Positions 35,686-44,259 of a stretch of DNA of 64,000 nucleotides are shown piece after piece. The notes beneath the pieces were generated by a model. It was not told where the DNA came from, searched no databases, and worked only from the letters and a program-made list of their open reading frames with translations. The stretch spans positions 42,168 to 106,167 of the forward strand of contig CALSAQ010000008.1 of NCBI GenBank assembly GCA_943372995.1. The letters run 5' to 3'. The stretch comes from CAJBVG01 sp943372995 (GTDB lineage Bacteria > Bacteroidota > Bacteroidia > Sphingobacteriales > Sphingobacteriaceae). A program made the translations under genes and the position numbers. Numbering within the stretch: the first letter of the stretch is position 1; every line of letters starts with the position of its first letter.

Positions 35686-38097
35686 TTAAAATTTAAAGTT
35701 TAAAGAAAATAAATAATTTCTTCCTGCTTGTGGATAGTAATAATTATAGTTGTTTTCCAAACCACTTTCTATTAAGGTATACGTATATCCATTAGGTTCA
35801 TACATCAAATCGAATACATTATTTACTTTAAACATAATGGTACAAAGTGGAATATAATTCTTTAATTTAATTGTATAATCAACCATCAAATTATTTACAA
35901 AAAACGCATCGATTTTTCTATTTTCATTTGAAGTATTATCCATGTATTGTTTACCTACATAATTCGACTCGAGTGAAGCAAATAGATTTTGATATAATTT
36001 ATATCTGATGTTTGTACTTACAATTAAACTTGGTGAAAAAGAAATATCTGTATTTTTATGCTCTCTTAATACAACACCTACATAATCGTAATTAGCATCA
36101 TATTCATAAATAGATTCGGTAAACGATTTTATTTTGTTAGCACTCCAAGAAAAAGAGCCCGAAATATTTAATCTAGAAGTATAGTTTACACTACCACTCG
36201 CCTCAATACCAAAACGATAACTCGATGGTGTATTTGTACGGATATACTCACCAACATTATTTACTTCACCTGTTAATACCAATTGGTTCACATAGTTCAT
36301 TAAAAATGTATTCAGTTCTATTTGGTACGCGTTATTTCTTTTTTTCCAACCCAATTCTACATTCTGCAATTGTTCCGACTTTGGTGTTAACCCATTTATT
36401 TTTGCATTCACCAAATCATCTCGGTTAGGTTCTTTATTCGCTATACCCATAGCCAAGTAAATAAAATTCAATTTTGAAAACGCATAGCTTAGTCCGGCTT
36501 TAGGATTAAAGAAATTAAAATTGTGTTCTTGAGATATATCCAATCTATCTTTATTTATTCCTTCTATTCTGTAATTAACCACTCTAGCTTGTAAATCAAT
36601 ATAAGTCGACCATTTAGAATTAAACTCATAGTTTAATTTTGTGTAAATGTTACTTTCATTCTTGTAACCCCATCCTTCATAAAAACGAGATCCTGGTACA
36701 CTGTTAGAAGCCTGTTTTGCCCAAACTATTTCTCCAAAATGCTCCCCTTCATATTTGTTAGATGCTCCTCCTAATATGAATTTTAATTTATCATTAGGTG
36801 TATATTCCCAACTGTATACTAGTCCTTCAAATTCATTTCTCAACCATCTTCTACGTAAAATATCTGTACTATTTATGGTGTCATTTCCAACAAATAAAGT
36901 ATCTAAACCATAGTTTGTATATTTCTGATTATATCTAAATTCTTGAAAATATCCTCTACCTCTGGTATAGTGATATCCAATGTTAACATGATGTCTGTTA
37001 TTAATTCTAAAAGATTCGAAAATTTGATAATGATCTTGTTGATAATTATCGTATTGATCATCATACTCATCAGAAATAGGATTATATCTTCTATTTGTTT
37101 TTAACGAATCTTGAGGAACTCCATTCCACGCCAAATAAGACTTCTCTAAACCCGAGAAAATATTAAATTTTACTAAATGTCTTTTATTACGAAATGAAGC
37201 AGAAGTAAAAAATGATTTCAATACTGCAGAACTATTATTTATATAACCTACTGAAGCAATTTTAGATAATCGTCCGCTAAAGTTCCAATGATTATTAATT
37301 AAACCTGTATTTACTTTTGCTGTATATTTTTCCATATCATTATGAAAAAGTAAATTTTTTGCCTCGAAACCACCTTGGGTAAAATTAACTTCAGCAGATG
37401 CTGTATCTGGAAGTTGATCGGTTTGAATATTTATAGCAGCTCCAAATGCACCAGCACCATTAGTAGATGAACCCACACCTCTTTGTATCTGAATGTTCTC
37501 TACTGAGCTTGCGAAATCAGGTATATTTACTGTAAATGTACCCTGCGACTCTGCATCGTTTAATGGAATACCGTTTATGGTGAGATTTGTTCTTGTTTGA
37601 TCTGTACCTCTAATTCTTATACTGGTATATCCAATGCCATTACCTGCATCTGAACTAATAACAACCGATGGAGTATGGTTTAGTAAGTAAGGTAAATCTT
37701 GCCCTGTGTTATTTCTGTCGATAAACTTTTTATCAACTGTACTATATGTACCGGCAGTATTTTCTGCAACTCTAGTTGTAGTAACCATTGCCTCTTCAGA
37801 TAAAAATGTTTTTTTCTTTAATTGAAAAACATTCTGAATACTTAAATCAACCAAAGCGGAATAAGTGTAATAACCAATCGTGCTGATGGTTAAATTTACT
37901 TGGGGTTGCTTGGTTTTTAATTTGAACTCTCCATTGTCATCGGTCTGTGCAAGTACAATACCGTCGATGGAAATGTTAGCAGATACTAATGCTTTGTTCT
38001 GCTCATCTACAACTTTTAAATTGTAGTTTGTCTGTGCTTGTACGCCTAATCCTATAAATAGGCATAACAATAAAACAGCTTTTCTTTTAAAAAACAT
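35686..38097 (-). CDS. TonB-dependent receptor, predicted thiamin uptake
   Basis: An 803-residue outer-membrane receptor. The start is ATG 38097 (MFFKRKAVLLLCLFIGLGVQAQ, a signal peptide); the open frame before it is an artefact that runs into the riboswitch. A carboxypeptidase-like N-terminal domain (about 25-110) precedes the plug (about 115-230, with YTSIRIRGTDQTRTNLTINGIPLNDAESQG) and a barrel ending in YLFSLNFKF with a terminal aromatic. It imports a ligand with TonB energy. The TPP riboswitch upstream makes thiamin or a precursor the likely ligand. No downstream gene shares the transcript. Confidence 0.9.
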   Translation of the reverse strand: MFFKRKAVLLLCLFIGLGVQAQTNYNLKVVDEQNKALVSANISIDGIVLAQTDDNGEFKLKTKQPQVNLTISTIGYYTYSALVDLSIQNVFQLKKKTFLSEEAMVTTTRVAENTAGTYSTVDKKFIDRNNTGQDLPYLLNHTPSVVISSDAGNGIGYTSIRIRGTDQTRTNLTINGIPLNDAESQGTFTVNIPDFASSVENIQIQRGVGSSTNGAGAFGAAINIQTDQLPDTASAEVNFTQGGFEAKNLLFHNDMEKYTAKVNTGLINNHWNFSGRLSKIASVGYINNSSAVLKSFFTSASFRNKRHLVKFNIFSGLEKSYLAWNGVPQDSLKTNRRYNPISDEYDDQYDNYQQDHYQIFESFRINNRHHVNIGYHYTRGRGYFQEFRYNQKYTNYGLDTLFVGNDTINSTDILRRRWLRNEFEGLVYSWEYTPNDKLKFILGGASNKYEGEHFGEIVWAKQASNSVPGSRFYEGWGYKNESNIYTKLNYEFNSKWSTYIDLQARVVNYRIEGINKDRLDISQEHNFNFFNPKAGLSYAFSKLNFIYLAMGIANKEPNRDDLVNAKINGLTPKSEQLQNVELGWKKRNNAYQIELNTFLMNYVNQLVLTGEVNNVGEYIRTNTPSSYRFGIEASGSVNYTSRLNISGSFSWSANKIKSFTESIYEYDANYDYVGVVLREHKNTDISFSPSLIVSTNIRYKLYQNLFASLESNYVGKQYMDNTSNENRKIDAFFVNNLMVDYTIKLKNYIPLCTIMFKVNNVFDLMYEPNGYTYTLIESGLENNYNYYYPQAGRNYLFSLNFKF

Positions 38098-38098
38098 A

Positions 38099-38144
38099 AT
38101 ACTTTTTTTAGTATAAAACCTCAGACAACAAGGGATTAGTTGTC
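38099..38144 (-). promoter_or_regulatory. Expression platform of the TPP riboswitch
   Basis: Between the aptamer and the ATG lie two hairpins read on the minus strand. The first has stem GACAAC/GTTGTC (38124-38129 and 38139-38144) and a nine-base loop with UCCCUU, complementary to the aptamer segment AAGGGA. The second, 38099-38114 (AUACU/AGUAU), ends one base before the start codon. This suggests control of translation start; no T-run terminator is seen. Confidence 0.5.
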
Positions 38145-38159
38145 CTACAACGATTTTAT

Positions 38160-38246
38160 CACCTCTTCCCTTCGCCGGCATTATCCGTTTCAGGTTCTAT
38201 GGGTATAATCTCAGGCACCGTGTTATGGCACCACCCCTTTGAGTTC
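38160..38246 (-). ncRNA. TPP riboswitch (THI element)
   Basis: The reverse complement holds the conserved elements in order: GGGGTGGTGCC, CCTGAGA, ATACCC, GAACCTGA, GGATAATGCCGGCGAAGGGAA. The order and spacing match the thiamin-pyrophosphate aptamer with a short P3 arm. It lies in the leader of the TonB-dependent receptor, about 60 bases before its ATG. TPP binding should lower receptor expression. The call is from motif matching only. Confidence 0.97.
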
Positions 38247-38248
38247 AG

Positions 38249-38281
38249 CAAATGTAAGTAATATTTTATTCTAATAGCAAA
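38249..38281 (-). promoter_or_regulatory. Bacteroidota promoter of the riboswitch-receptor unit
   Basis: TTTG (38281-38278), a 21-base spacer and TACATTTG (38256-38249) are on the minus strand. The predicted transcript start near 38243 coincides with the 5' edge of the aptamer, as expected. Confidence 0.75.
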
Positions 38282-38794
38282 TTACCTGTTCAACTTTTTT
38301 TCCATTATATAGTCATTCAATACAAATTCACCATAAGGAATATCGATCGTCTCTCTAACTTGGTAGCCTACTTTTAAGTAAAAATAATATGCTGGATTAT
38401 TTCTATTGACGTTTAAGATGATATACTCATTGTTTTCATTCTTTAGCAATTCCTCCAAAAAATTCAACATTATTTTACCTAATCCCTTACCATGCATTTC
38501 TGGCAAAAAATAAAGTTTATGTACTTTATTTGTTTTCATTTCTTCATGCACCATTTCACTAATCGAGGCAAAACCTAATACCATTCCATCTTCTTCCAAT
38601 AAGAAAAACCGGTGCTTTAAGAAATCCATTTGTTTCCAGAGAGCTTCAGGTGTATATGTTTCTCCAAACATAAAATCCATTTGCTTTTGAGAAATTATAG
38701 TTTTATAGGTTGTAAACCATGTTTTATATGCTATTTCTACGATTCTGGGTATATCCTCTGTTTTGGCTTCTCTGATGTTATAAGGCATCTTCAT
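38282..38794 (-). CDS. GNAT family N-acetyltransferase
   Basis: A 170-residue acetyltransferase of the Gcn5 fold: IREAKTEDIPRIVEIAYKTW at the start, the acetyl-CoA loop LPEMHGKGLGKIMLNFLEELL near residue 98 (the Q/R-x-x-G-x-G/A pattern, here with His-Gly-Lys-Gly-Leu-Gly), and NVNRNNPAYYFYLKVGYQV near 130. The substrate is unknown; small-molecule or peptide amines are possible. Its stop sits next to the -33 box of the receptor promoter. It is a stand-alone gene. Confidence 0.9.
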   Translation of the reverse strand: MKMPYNIREAKTEDIPRIVEIAYKTWFTTYKTIISQKQMDFMFGETYTPEALWKQMDFLKHRFFLLEEDGMVLGFASISEMVHEEMKTNKVHKLYFLPEMHGKGLGKIMLNFLEELLKNENNEYIILNVNRNNPAYYFYLKVGYQVRETIDIPYGEFVLNDYIMEKKLNR

Positions 38795-38918
38795 TATTTA
38801 AGTTGTTTATACTACATTGATTATCTGATGATTGTGTTTAATTTTAAAGATGTTTTAACAATAAAATTAATTTCTCACTTATTTTCAATTTCTTAACATA
38901 GACTTAACATTAAGTACT

Positions 38919-38926
38919 TATTTTTG
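38919..38926 (+). promoter_or_regulatory. -7 box TATTTTTG upstream of the phosphate-uptake pair
   Basis: A perfect TAnnTTTG box, 19 bases before the DUF47 gene ATG. The -33 region lacks a clear TTTG. Confidence 0.45.
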
Positions 38927-38945
38927 GTGCAAATAAAAACTAAAA

Positions 38946-39593
38946 ATGTCACTAAACTCCATTTTTCAATACTTTTTGCCAAAAGACAAAAAGTTCTTCC
39001 CACTTTTTGAAAGTGCCAGTTCAAATTTAATTACTCTCTCCAATTATTTAGTAGAAGCAGTAAATGTGAACGACATAGATCAAAGAAACGAATTAATTAA
39101 AAAAATAGATGATTTAGAGCATCGTGGCGATGAAATTACTCATGAAATCTTTATTGAACTAAGCAAAAACTTTATTACTCCTTTCGATCGTGAAGATATC
39201 CATGCGCTAGCATCGGCTATCGACGATGTTGCAGATTATATCCATGGTGCTGCTAACAGAATGTTATTGTACAATTTAGCAACAACTTCTGAACCTATGA
39301 AAAAACTAGCTGAACTAATCGCTCAAGGATGTAGGGATATAGATAAAGCAGTGAAAGAATTGAAAGATTTAAAACACATTAGAAATGTTACCGATTCATG
39401 TGTGAGAATAAACAGCATGGAAAACCAAGCTGATTACGTTTTTGATAATGCAATTGCTGATTTGTTTAAGTATGAAACAAACGCTATTGAATTATTTAAA
39501 ATGAAAGAAATACTTTCGACTTTAGAAACTGCAACAGATAAATGTGAAGATGCAGCTAACGTAATGGAATCTATTATTGTTAAGCACGCCTAA
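38946..39593 (+). CDS. DUF47 (PhoU-like) phosphate transport accessory protein
   Basis: The 215-residue helical protein starts MSLNSIFQYFLPKDKKFFPLFES. KKIDDLEHRGDEITHEIFIELSKNFITPFDREDIHALASAIDDVADYIHGAANR is the DUF47 core, related to PhoU, and acidic E/D-x-x-x-D motifs can bind metal. In this family it sits next to PiT transporters and probably controls them. The PiT gene starts 11 bases after its stop, so they form an operon. Confidence 0.93.
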   Translation: MSLNSIFQYFLPKDKKFFPLFESASSNLITLSNYLVEAVNVNDIDQRNELIKKIDDLEHRGDEITHEIFIELSKNFITPFDREDIHALASAIDDVADYIHGAANRMLLYNLATTSEPMKKLAELIAQGCRDIDKAVKELKDLKHIRNVTDSCVRINSMENQADYVFDNAIADLFKYETNAIELFKMKEILSTLETATDKCEDAANVMESIIVKHA

Positions 39594-39604
39594 TAAAATT
39601 ATAC

Positions 39605-40660
39605 ATGAGTTTAACTTTACTAATTGTCATTATAATCTTAGCGTTAGTTTTCGATTATATTAATGGCTTTCACGACGCTGCGAATTCAATTGCGACGGTT
39701 GTGTCGACAAAAGTTCTTACACCTTTTCAAGCAGTTATTTGGGCTGCATTTTTCAATTTTCTTGCGTATTGGATTTTTCACTTAAACGTTGCAGATACTG
39801 TAGCTAAAACAGTGAATACCCTTCAAATAGATTTAGTAGTTATACTTGCCGGAATCATCGCAGCAATTTTCTGGAACCTACTTACTTGGTGGTTCGGAAT
39901 TCCTTCCAGTTCTTCACACACTTTAATTGGTGGCTTTGCAGGTGCTGCAATTGCTCATGCTGGTTTTAGTGTAGTAAACTTACAAGTAATTGCAAAAGTT
40001 GCTTCGTTTATTGTACTTGCCCCAATAATGGGTATGATTATGGCCTACATTATTACAGTACTAATTATGTACATCTTCAGAAGAAGTGCTCCGAGAAAAG
40101 CTGAAACATGGTTTAAGCGTTTACAGTTAGTGTCTTCTGCTGCATTCAGTTTAGGACATGGTGGTAATGATGCTCAAAAAGTTATGGGTATTATTTCTGC
40201 AGCAATTATTGTTTATGTTACTAAAAATCAACTAGACCCTAGTACTTTACCTGATTGGTTGAATTTGAAATACGAAATCATTAAAGGGAAAGTGAAAATT
40301 TTAGAACCTCCATTCTGGGTTCCATTAGCATGCTATACTGCAATTGCAGCTGGTACTGTTTCTGGTGGTTGGAAGATTGTAAAAACAATGGGTACAAAAA
40401 TAACAAAAGTAACACCACTAGAAGGTGTTGCTGCTGAAACTGCTGGTGCTATTACACTTTTCATGACTGAGCATTTTAAAATTCCAGTTTCAACTACTCA
40501 TACCATTACTGGTTCTATTATAGGTGTAGGGCTTTCTAAAAGAGTTTCCGCAGTTCGTTGGGGAGTAACCATTAACTTATTATGGGCATGGGTACTTACC
40601 ATTCCAGTTTCTGCAACTTTAGCAGCTTTAATCTATTATTTTATTAATATCTGGTTATAA
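39605..40660 (+). CDS. PiT-family inorganic phosphate transporter
   Basis: The 351-residue membrane protein is a low-affinity phosphate/cation symporter. The two inverted PiT signatures are visible: GFHDAANSIATVVSTKVLTPFQA near residue 21 and GHGGNDAQKVMGIISAA near 182. Repeated SSSHTLIGGFAG and VSTTHTITGSIIG segments mark the substrate loops. About ten membrane segments are expected. It is paired with the upstream DUF47 protein. A hairpin after the stop overlaps the tail of the convergent aminopeptidase gene. Confidence 0.95.
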   Translation: MSLTLLIVIIILALVFDYINGFHDAANSIATVVSTKVLTPFQAVIWAAFFNFLAYWIFHLNVADTVAKTVNTLQIDLVVILAGIIAAIFWNLLTWWFGIPSSSSHTLIGGFAGAAIAHAGFSVVNLQVIAKVASFIVLAPIMGMIMAYIITVLIMYIFRRSAPRKAETWFKRLQLVSSAAFSLGHGGNDAQKVMGIISAAIIVYVTKNQLDPSTLPDWLNLKYEIIKGKVKILEPPFWVPLACYTAIAAGTVSGGWKIVKTMGTKITKVTPLEGVAAETAGAITLFMTEHFKIPVSTTHTITGSIIGVGLSKRVSAVRWGVTINLLWAWVLTIPVSATLAALIYYFINIWL

Positions 40661-40667
40661 TAAACAC

Positions 40668-40704
40668 GTTTAGATGAGCCATTATTTCAATAGCTCATCT
40701 AAAC
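40668..40704. terminator. Bidirectional hairpin between convergent genes
   Basis: A perfect 12-bp stem, GTTTAGATGAGC (40668-40679) with GCTCATCTAAAC (40693-40704), closes a 13-base loop. The right arm also encodes the last residues of the aminopeptidase. The T-runs are short (TTTGTG, GTGTTTATT), so strength is uncertain. Confidence 0.65.
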
Positions 40705-42523
40705 TTTGTGTTGCTACAAAGTGATAATTCGGTCTTGCTTTCTGATATATATCTTTAGCATATTTCTTTCCACTTTCTGTTTTAATTAATTCAGAATACA
40801 AAGGCATAAGAAATTTTCTTCTTCCTACTTTTATTAAAAAATCTTCTAAGGCTGAGTAGTCCTTTTTATACTGGTGTTTTATTACGTGTTCGAACCAAGC
40901 CGCCATTAATTCTGAATTACCCGATTTAGCAAAATCGAAATTACTTTTTAAACTCTCCAGTTGTGCTAATGACAATTCATCTGATAATCCTCTAATAAAA
41001 TATAAGTACTCGTGACTCGACCATTTATTAGTAATTGATTTATCGACTGTTCCTGTTGCTTGAAAATTGCTAATTACAGAATCTACTTTCGATAATCTAG
41101 TAGAGTTTATGATGGGTTTATCTTGAGGTAAATCCGATTCATATATCCAAGCATTTGCATTTATTTTTTTACTGATAACAGTATCGCCTTTTATTAAATT
41201 GTCATTTAATAAATCAATAAACTTTTTTGTATTCATGGTTTGAAAAGCATTGCCTTGAAAATAATTTTTCAAAAAAGCATCTAGCTTTTCTCTTCCTACA
41301 ATACGTTCAATATGTATTAAAAATAATGCACCTTTCTCGTATGCCACATCTGTTAACCCTTCATCGGGATCTCTTCCCTCTAAGTCGAGGTATAACTTTG
41401 TATCTGGATGATTCTTTCCAAAAGCATTTAACTCTGCTTCTAAATCCTGATACCCTAATAATTGCAACATGTCGTTATAATCTTTCCCTTCTATCGATTC
41501 CATAATTCTGCGTTCAAAATACACTGTGAATCCTTCATTTAACCAGAAATCGTTCCATGTTTCATTAGTAACTAAATTACCAGACCAAGAGTGTGCAAGT
41601 TCATGTGCTAATAAACTAACTAATGAGCGATCTCCTGCAATTATAGTTGGTGTGGCAAATGTTAATTCAGGATTCTCCATACCACCAAAAGGGAAACTTG
41701 GGGGAAGTACTAACACATCATATCTATGGTATTGGTATTTTCCATATAAGGCTTCTGCGGCTTTCATCATTTTTGGCAGATCAACAAATTCATTTGCACA
41801 TTTTTCAATCATACCAGGTTCAGCATATACACCAGTGTTTTCTCCTAGCGATTTGAACTTCAAATCTCCAACAGCTAGTGCCATCAGATAAGATGGTATT
41901 GGCTTAGTTTGTTTAAAATAATAAATACCTGAATCGTTTTTAGCAACAGGGTTCTCTGCACTCATTAATGCTAATAATTCTTTGGGTACTTTCACTTTTG
42001 CATTATAGGTGAAACGTATTCCTGGTCCATCCTGACATGGTATCCAAGAACGAGCAAGAATGGCTTGCGACTGTGTAAATAAAAATGGATATTTCTTATC
42101 TCCTGTTTGCTCTGAGCTTAACCATTGCAAAGCTGCTGCATTTTCTGATGTTGTATAAGTAATGGTAATTTTCTTTGTTTCTTTGTTTAGTACAACTTCT
42201 AGACCCGAACCCAATACTCTGTCTTCTGTTAATAATTTATATTGAAGAGGGGTATTTGTACTTAAATCTATAACACTTTCTATTTTTAAACCTTTAGTGT
42301 CGAAATAAATAGTGTCTGATGTTCTATTTGTTTCTAGTTCATATGCCGCTTTACCCAATAATTGATGAGCGTCCATGTCGACTACTAAATCTAAATCCAA
42401 ATGTTTCACTCTGGCATCTGTTTTCGAAGCCACTGTATGTATATCATTTGATTTTGAAATAGTTTTAACCTCGTTTGATTTACAAGCGATTAATCCTAAG
42501 AATAGTATCCAAGTATGTTTCAT
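40682..42523 (-). CDS. M1 family metalloaminopeptidase (LTA4H-like lipoprotein)
   Basis: The 613-residue protein has a lipobox (ILFLGLIAC), so it is probably anchored in the envelope. The order is an N-terminal beta domain, the exopeptidase motif GGMENPELTFATPT near residue 278, the zinc site HELAHSWSGN (HExxH) near 305 with the third ligand Glu in WLNEGFTVYFE near 328, and an ARM-like C-terminal helix domain. This layout resembles leukotriene A4 hydrolase/aminopeptidase B. It removes N-terminal residues from peptides. It diverges from the cyclophilin gene. Confidence 0.93.
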   Translation of the reverse strand: MKHTWILFLGLIACKSNEVKTISKSNDIHTVASKTDARVKHLDLDLVVDMDAHQLLGKAAYELETNRTSDTIYFDTKGLKIESVIDLSTNTPLQYKLLTEDRVLGSGLEVVLNKETKKITITYTTSENAAALQWLSSEQTGDKKYPFLFTQSQAILARSWIPCQDGPGIRFTYNAKVKVPKELLALMSAENPVAKNDSGIYYFKQTKPIPSYLMALAVGDLKFKSLGENTGVYAEPGMIEKCANEFVDLPKMMKAAEALYGKYQYHRYDVLVLPPSFPFGGMENPELTFATPTIIAGDRSLVSLLAHELAHSWSGNLVTNETWNDFWLNEGFTVYFERRIMESIEGKDYNDMLQLLGYQDLEAELNAFGKNHPDTKLYLDLEGRDPDEGLTDVAYEKGALFLIHIERIVGREKLDAFLKNYFQGNAFQTMNTKKFIDLLNDNLIKGDTVISKKINANAWIYESDLPQDKPIINSTRLSKVDSVISNFQATGTVDKSITNKWSSHEYLYFIRGLSDELSLAQLESLKSNFDFAKSGNSELMAAWFEHVIKHQYKKDYSALEDFLIKVGRRKFLMPLYSELIKTESGKKYAKDIYQKARPNYHFVATQSLDELLK

Positions 42524-42652
42524 GTTGTGAAAATAATGAATGAAAATCGCTATAGCACACTATATTTCAATAATTTTACATTTCTTTCATTCCAAGCTTC
42601 TACATTTCTACCCTTCTATTTTTATAACTATATTGGTACTTTATTTAATAAT

Positions 42653-43492
42653 ATGAAAAAGATACTAAGCCTTTCGATTGCATTACTACTGTTCTGCAAT
42701 ATTACTCTAGCAGAGAAAAAAGAAAAGAAAAACAAAAAAGTTAAAAGCACTTATGTTGAAATGCAAACCACTATGGGAACTATGGTGTTGAAGTTATATA
42801 ACGAAGCTCCATTACATCGTGATAACTTTATCAAAAATGTAAAAAATAAAGTTTACGATAGTTTATTGTTCCATAGAGTAATCAATTCATTTATGATACA
42901 AGGTGGCGACCCCACTTCAAAAAATGCAAAAGCTACCGATATGTTAGGAAGTGGTGATATTACTGGTGTTCCAAGAGTACCTGCTGAATTTAATCCAGCT
43001 CTATATCACAAAAAAGGAGCTCTTGCTGCAGCTCGTGATGGAAATGCTGAAAAAGCAAGTAGTAATTGTCAGTTCTACATTGTACAAGGTAAAACATTTA
43101 CTGATGCTGATTTAGACCGAATGGAAAAATACAACGGATGGAAATATACAGCAGAACAACGTGAAGTATACAAAACCATTGGAGGCACTCCTCACCTAGA
43201 TAATAATTACACTGTATATGGTGAACTTGTTGCAGGTATTGAAGTGCTTGATGCCATTGCAAGTGTAAAAACAGTAACACCAGATAGACCAGTTACGGAT
43301 GTTCGTATAATTAAGGCTAAAGTTTTAAAAAAATACAAAGAGAAAAAAAAGAAAAAAGAAAATAAACAAGTTGCTGTGCAAACACAACAACCTATAAAAA
43401 AAGAAAAGAGTGTATTGCAAAATGAAAACTCTCCAACAAGAGGGGCTAACGAAGAAGCAACACCAATAGAGAAGCCTAAGAAGAAAGAATAA
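42653..43492 (+). CDS. Exported cyclophilin-type peptidyl-prolyl isomerase
   Basis: The start is ATG 42653 (MKKILSLSIALLLFCNITLAE), a signal peptide; the frame upstream of it overlaps the divergent aminopeptidase. After a Lys-rich segment the cyclophilin domain (residues ~35-225) has FHRVINSFMIQGGDP (catalytic Arg near residue 80), SSNCQFYIVQG and YTVYGELVAGIEVLDAIASV. A 50-residue Lys/Glu/Gln-rich tail follows (KKKKKENKQVAVQTQQP). It speeds proline isomerisation during envelope protein folding. Its last base overlaps the xth start. Confidence 0.92.
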   Translation: MKKILSLSIALLLFCNITLAEKKEKKNKKVKSTYVEMQTTMGTMVLKLYNEAPLHRDNFIKNVKNKVYDSLLFHRVINSFMIQGGDPTSKNAKATDMLGSGDITGVPRVPAEFNPALYHKKGALAAARDGNAEKASSNCQFYIVQGKTFTDADLDRMEKYNGWKYTAEQREVYKTIGGTPHLDNNYTVYGELVAGIEVLDAIASVKTVTPDRPVTDVRIIKAKVLKKYKEKKKKKENKQVAVQTQQPIKKEKSVLQNENSPTRGANEEATPIEKPKKKE

Positions 43493-44259
43493 TGAAAATT
43501 GTTTCCTATAATGTAAATGGTATTCGCTCTGCGATGAGTAAAAATTGGCTACAATGGTTACAATCAAGTAATGCAGATGTTGTTTGTTTACAAGAAATAA
43601 AAGTACAGCTCGATCAAATTCCAATGGAGTTAAAAATGATCGAAGATTTAGGATATCACCATTATTGGTATCCTGCCCAAAAGAAAGGATACAGTGGCGT
43701 TGCTATTTTATCAAAAAAGAAACCTTTACACGTAGAGTACGGCTGTGGTCATGAGCAATTCGATTTCGAAGGCAGAATAATTAGAGCTGATTTCGAAGAC
43801 CTTTCCATCATGAGTGTTTATTTACCTTCTGGCTCAAGTGGAGAAGACAGACAAGCGATAAAATATCAATTTATGGATTTCTTTCACGATTATATACATG
43901 AGTTAAAATGGAAATATCCTGAATTGATTATTTCTGGCGATTATAATATTTGTCATAAACCCATAGATATTCATAATCCAAAATCCAATGCTAAATCATC
44001 GGGCTTTCTGCCAGAAGAGAGAGAATGGATGGAGAAATTTATTCAATCAGGATTTATCGATTCCTTTAGATACTTCAATCAAGAACCTCATCATTATACT
44101 TGGTGGAGTTTTCGAGCGGGAGCTAGATCTAAAAATTTAGGTTGGCGTATCGATTACCATTTAGTGAGTAAAGAGTTAGAGAAAAGATTAAACAGAGCGA
44201 GTATATTATCTGAAGCGAAACATTCTGATCATTGTCCAGTAGTTCTTGAATTAAAATGA
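43492..44259 (+). CDS. xth: Exodeoxyribonuclease III
   Basis: The 255-residue AP endonuclease of the exonuclease III family repairs abasic sites. It shows MKIVSYNVNGIRSAMSKNW, DVVCLQEIKVQ (metal Glu near residue 34), PSGSSGEDRQ, LIISGDYNICHKPIDIHNP (Asp-x-Asn), the LGWRIDYHLVS segment and SDHCPVVLEL with the catalytic Asp-His at the end. Its ATG overlaps the stop of the cyclophilin gene and its own stop overlaps hutI, so the four genes 42653-46506 may be one transcript. Confidence 0.95.
   Translation: MKIVSYNVNGIRSAMSKNWLQWLQSSNADVVCLQEIKVQLDQIPMELKMIEDLGYHHYWYPAQKKGYSGVAILSKKKPLHVEYGCGHEQFDFEGRIIRADFEDLSIMSVYLPSGSSGEDRQAIKYQFMDFFHDYIHELKWKYPELIISGDYNICHKPIDIHNPKSNAKSSGFLPEEREWMEKFIQSGFIDSFRYFNQEPHHYTWWSFRAGARSKNLGWRIDYHLVSKELEKRLNRASILSEAKHSDHCPVVLELK

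Noticed and set aside
38098..38181. N-terminal extension of the TonB-dependent receptor by 28 residues
   Set aside because: The extended frame reads through the riboswitch region and puts a signal peptide in the middle of the chain. ATG 38097 gives a normal signal peptide.
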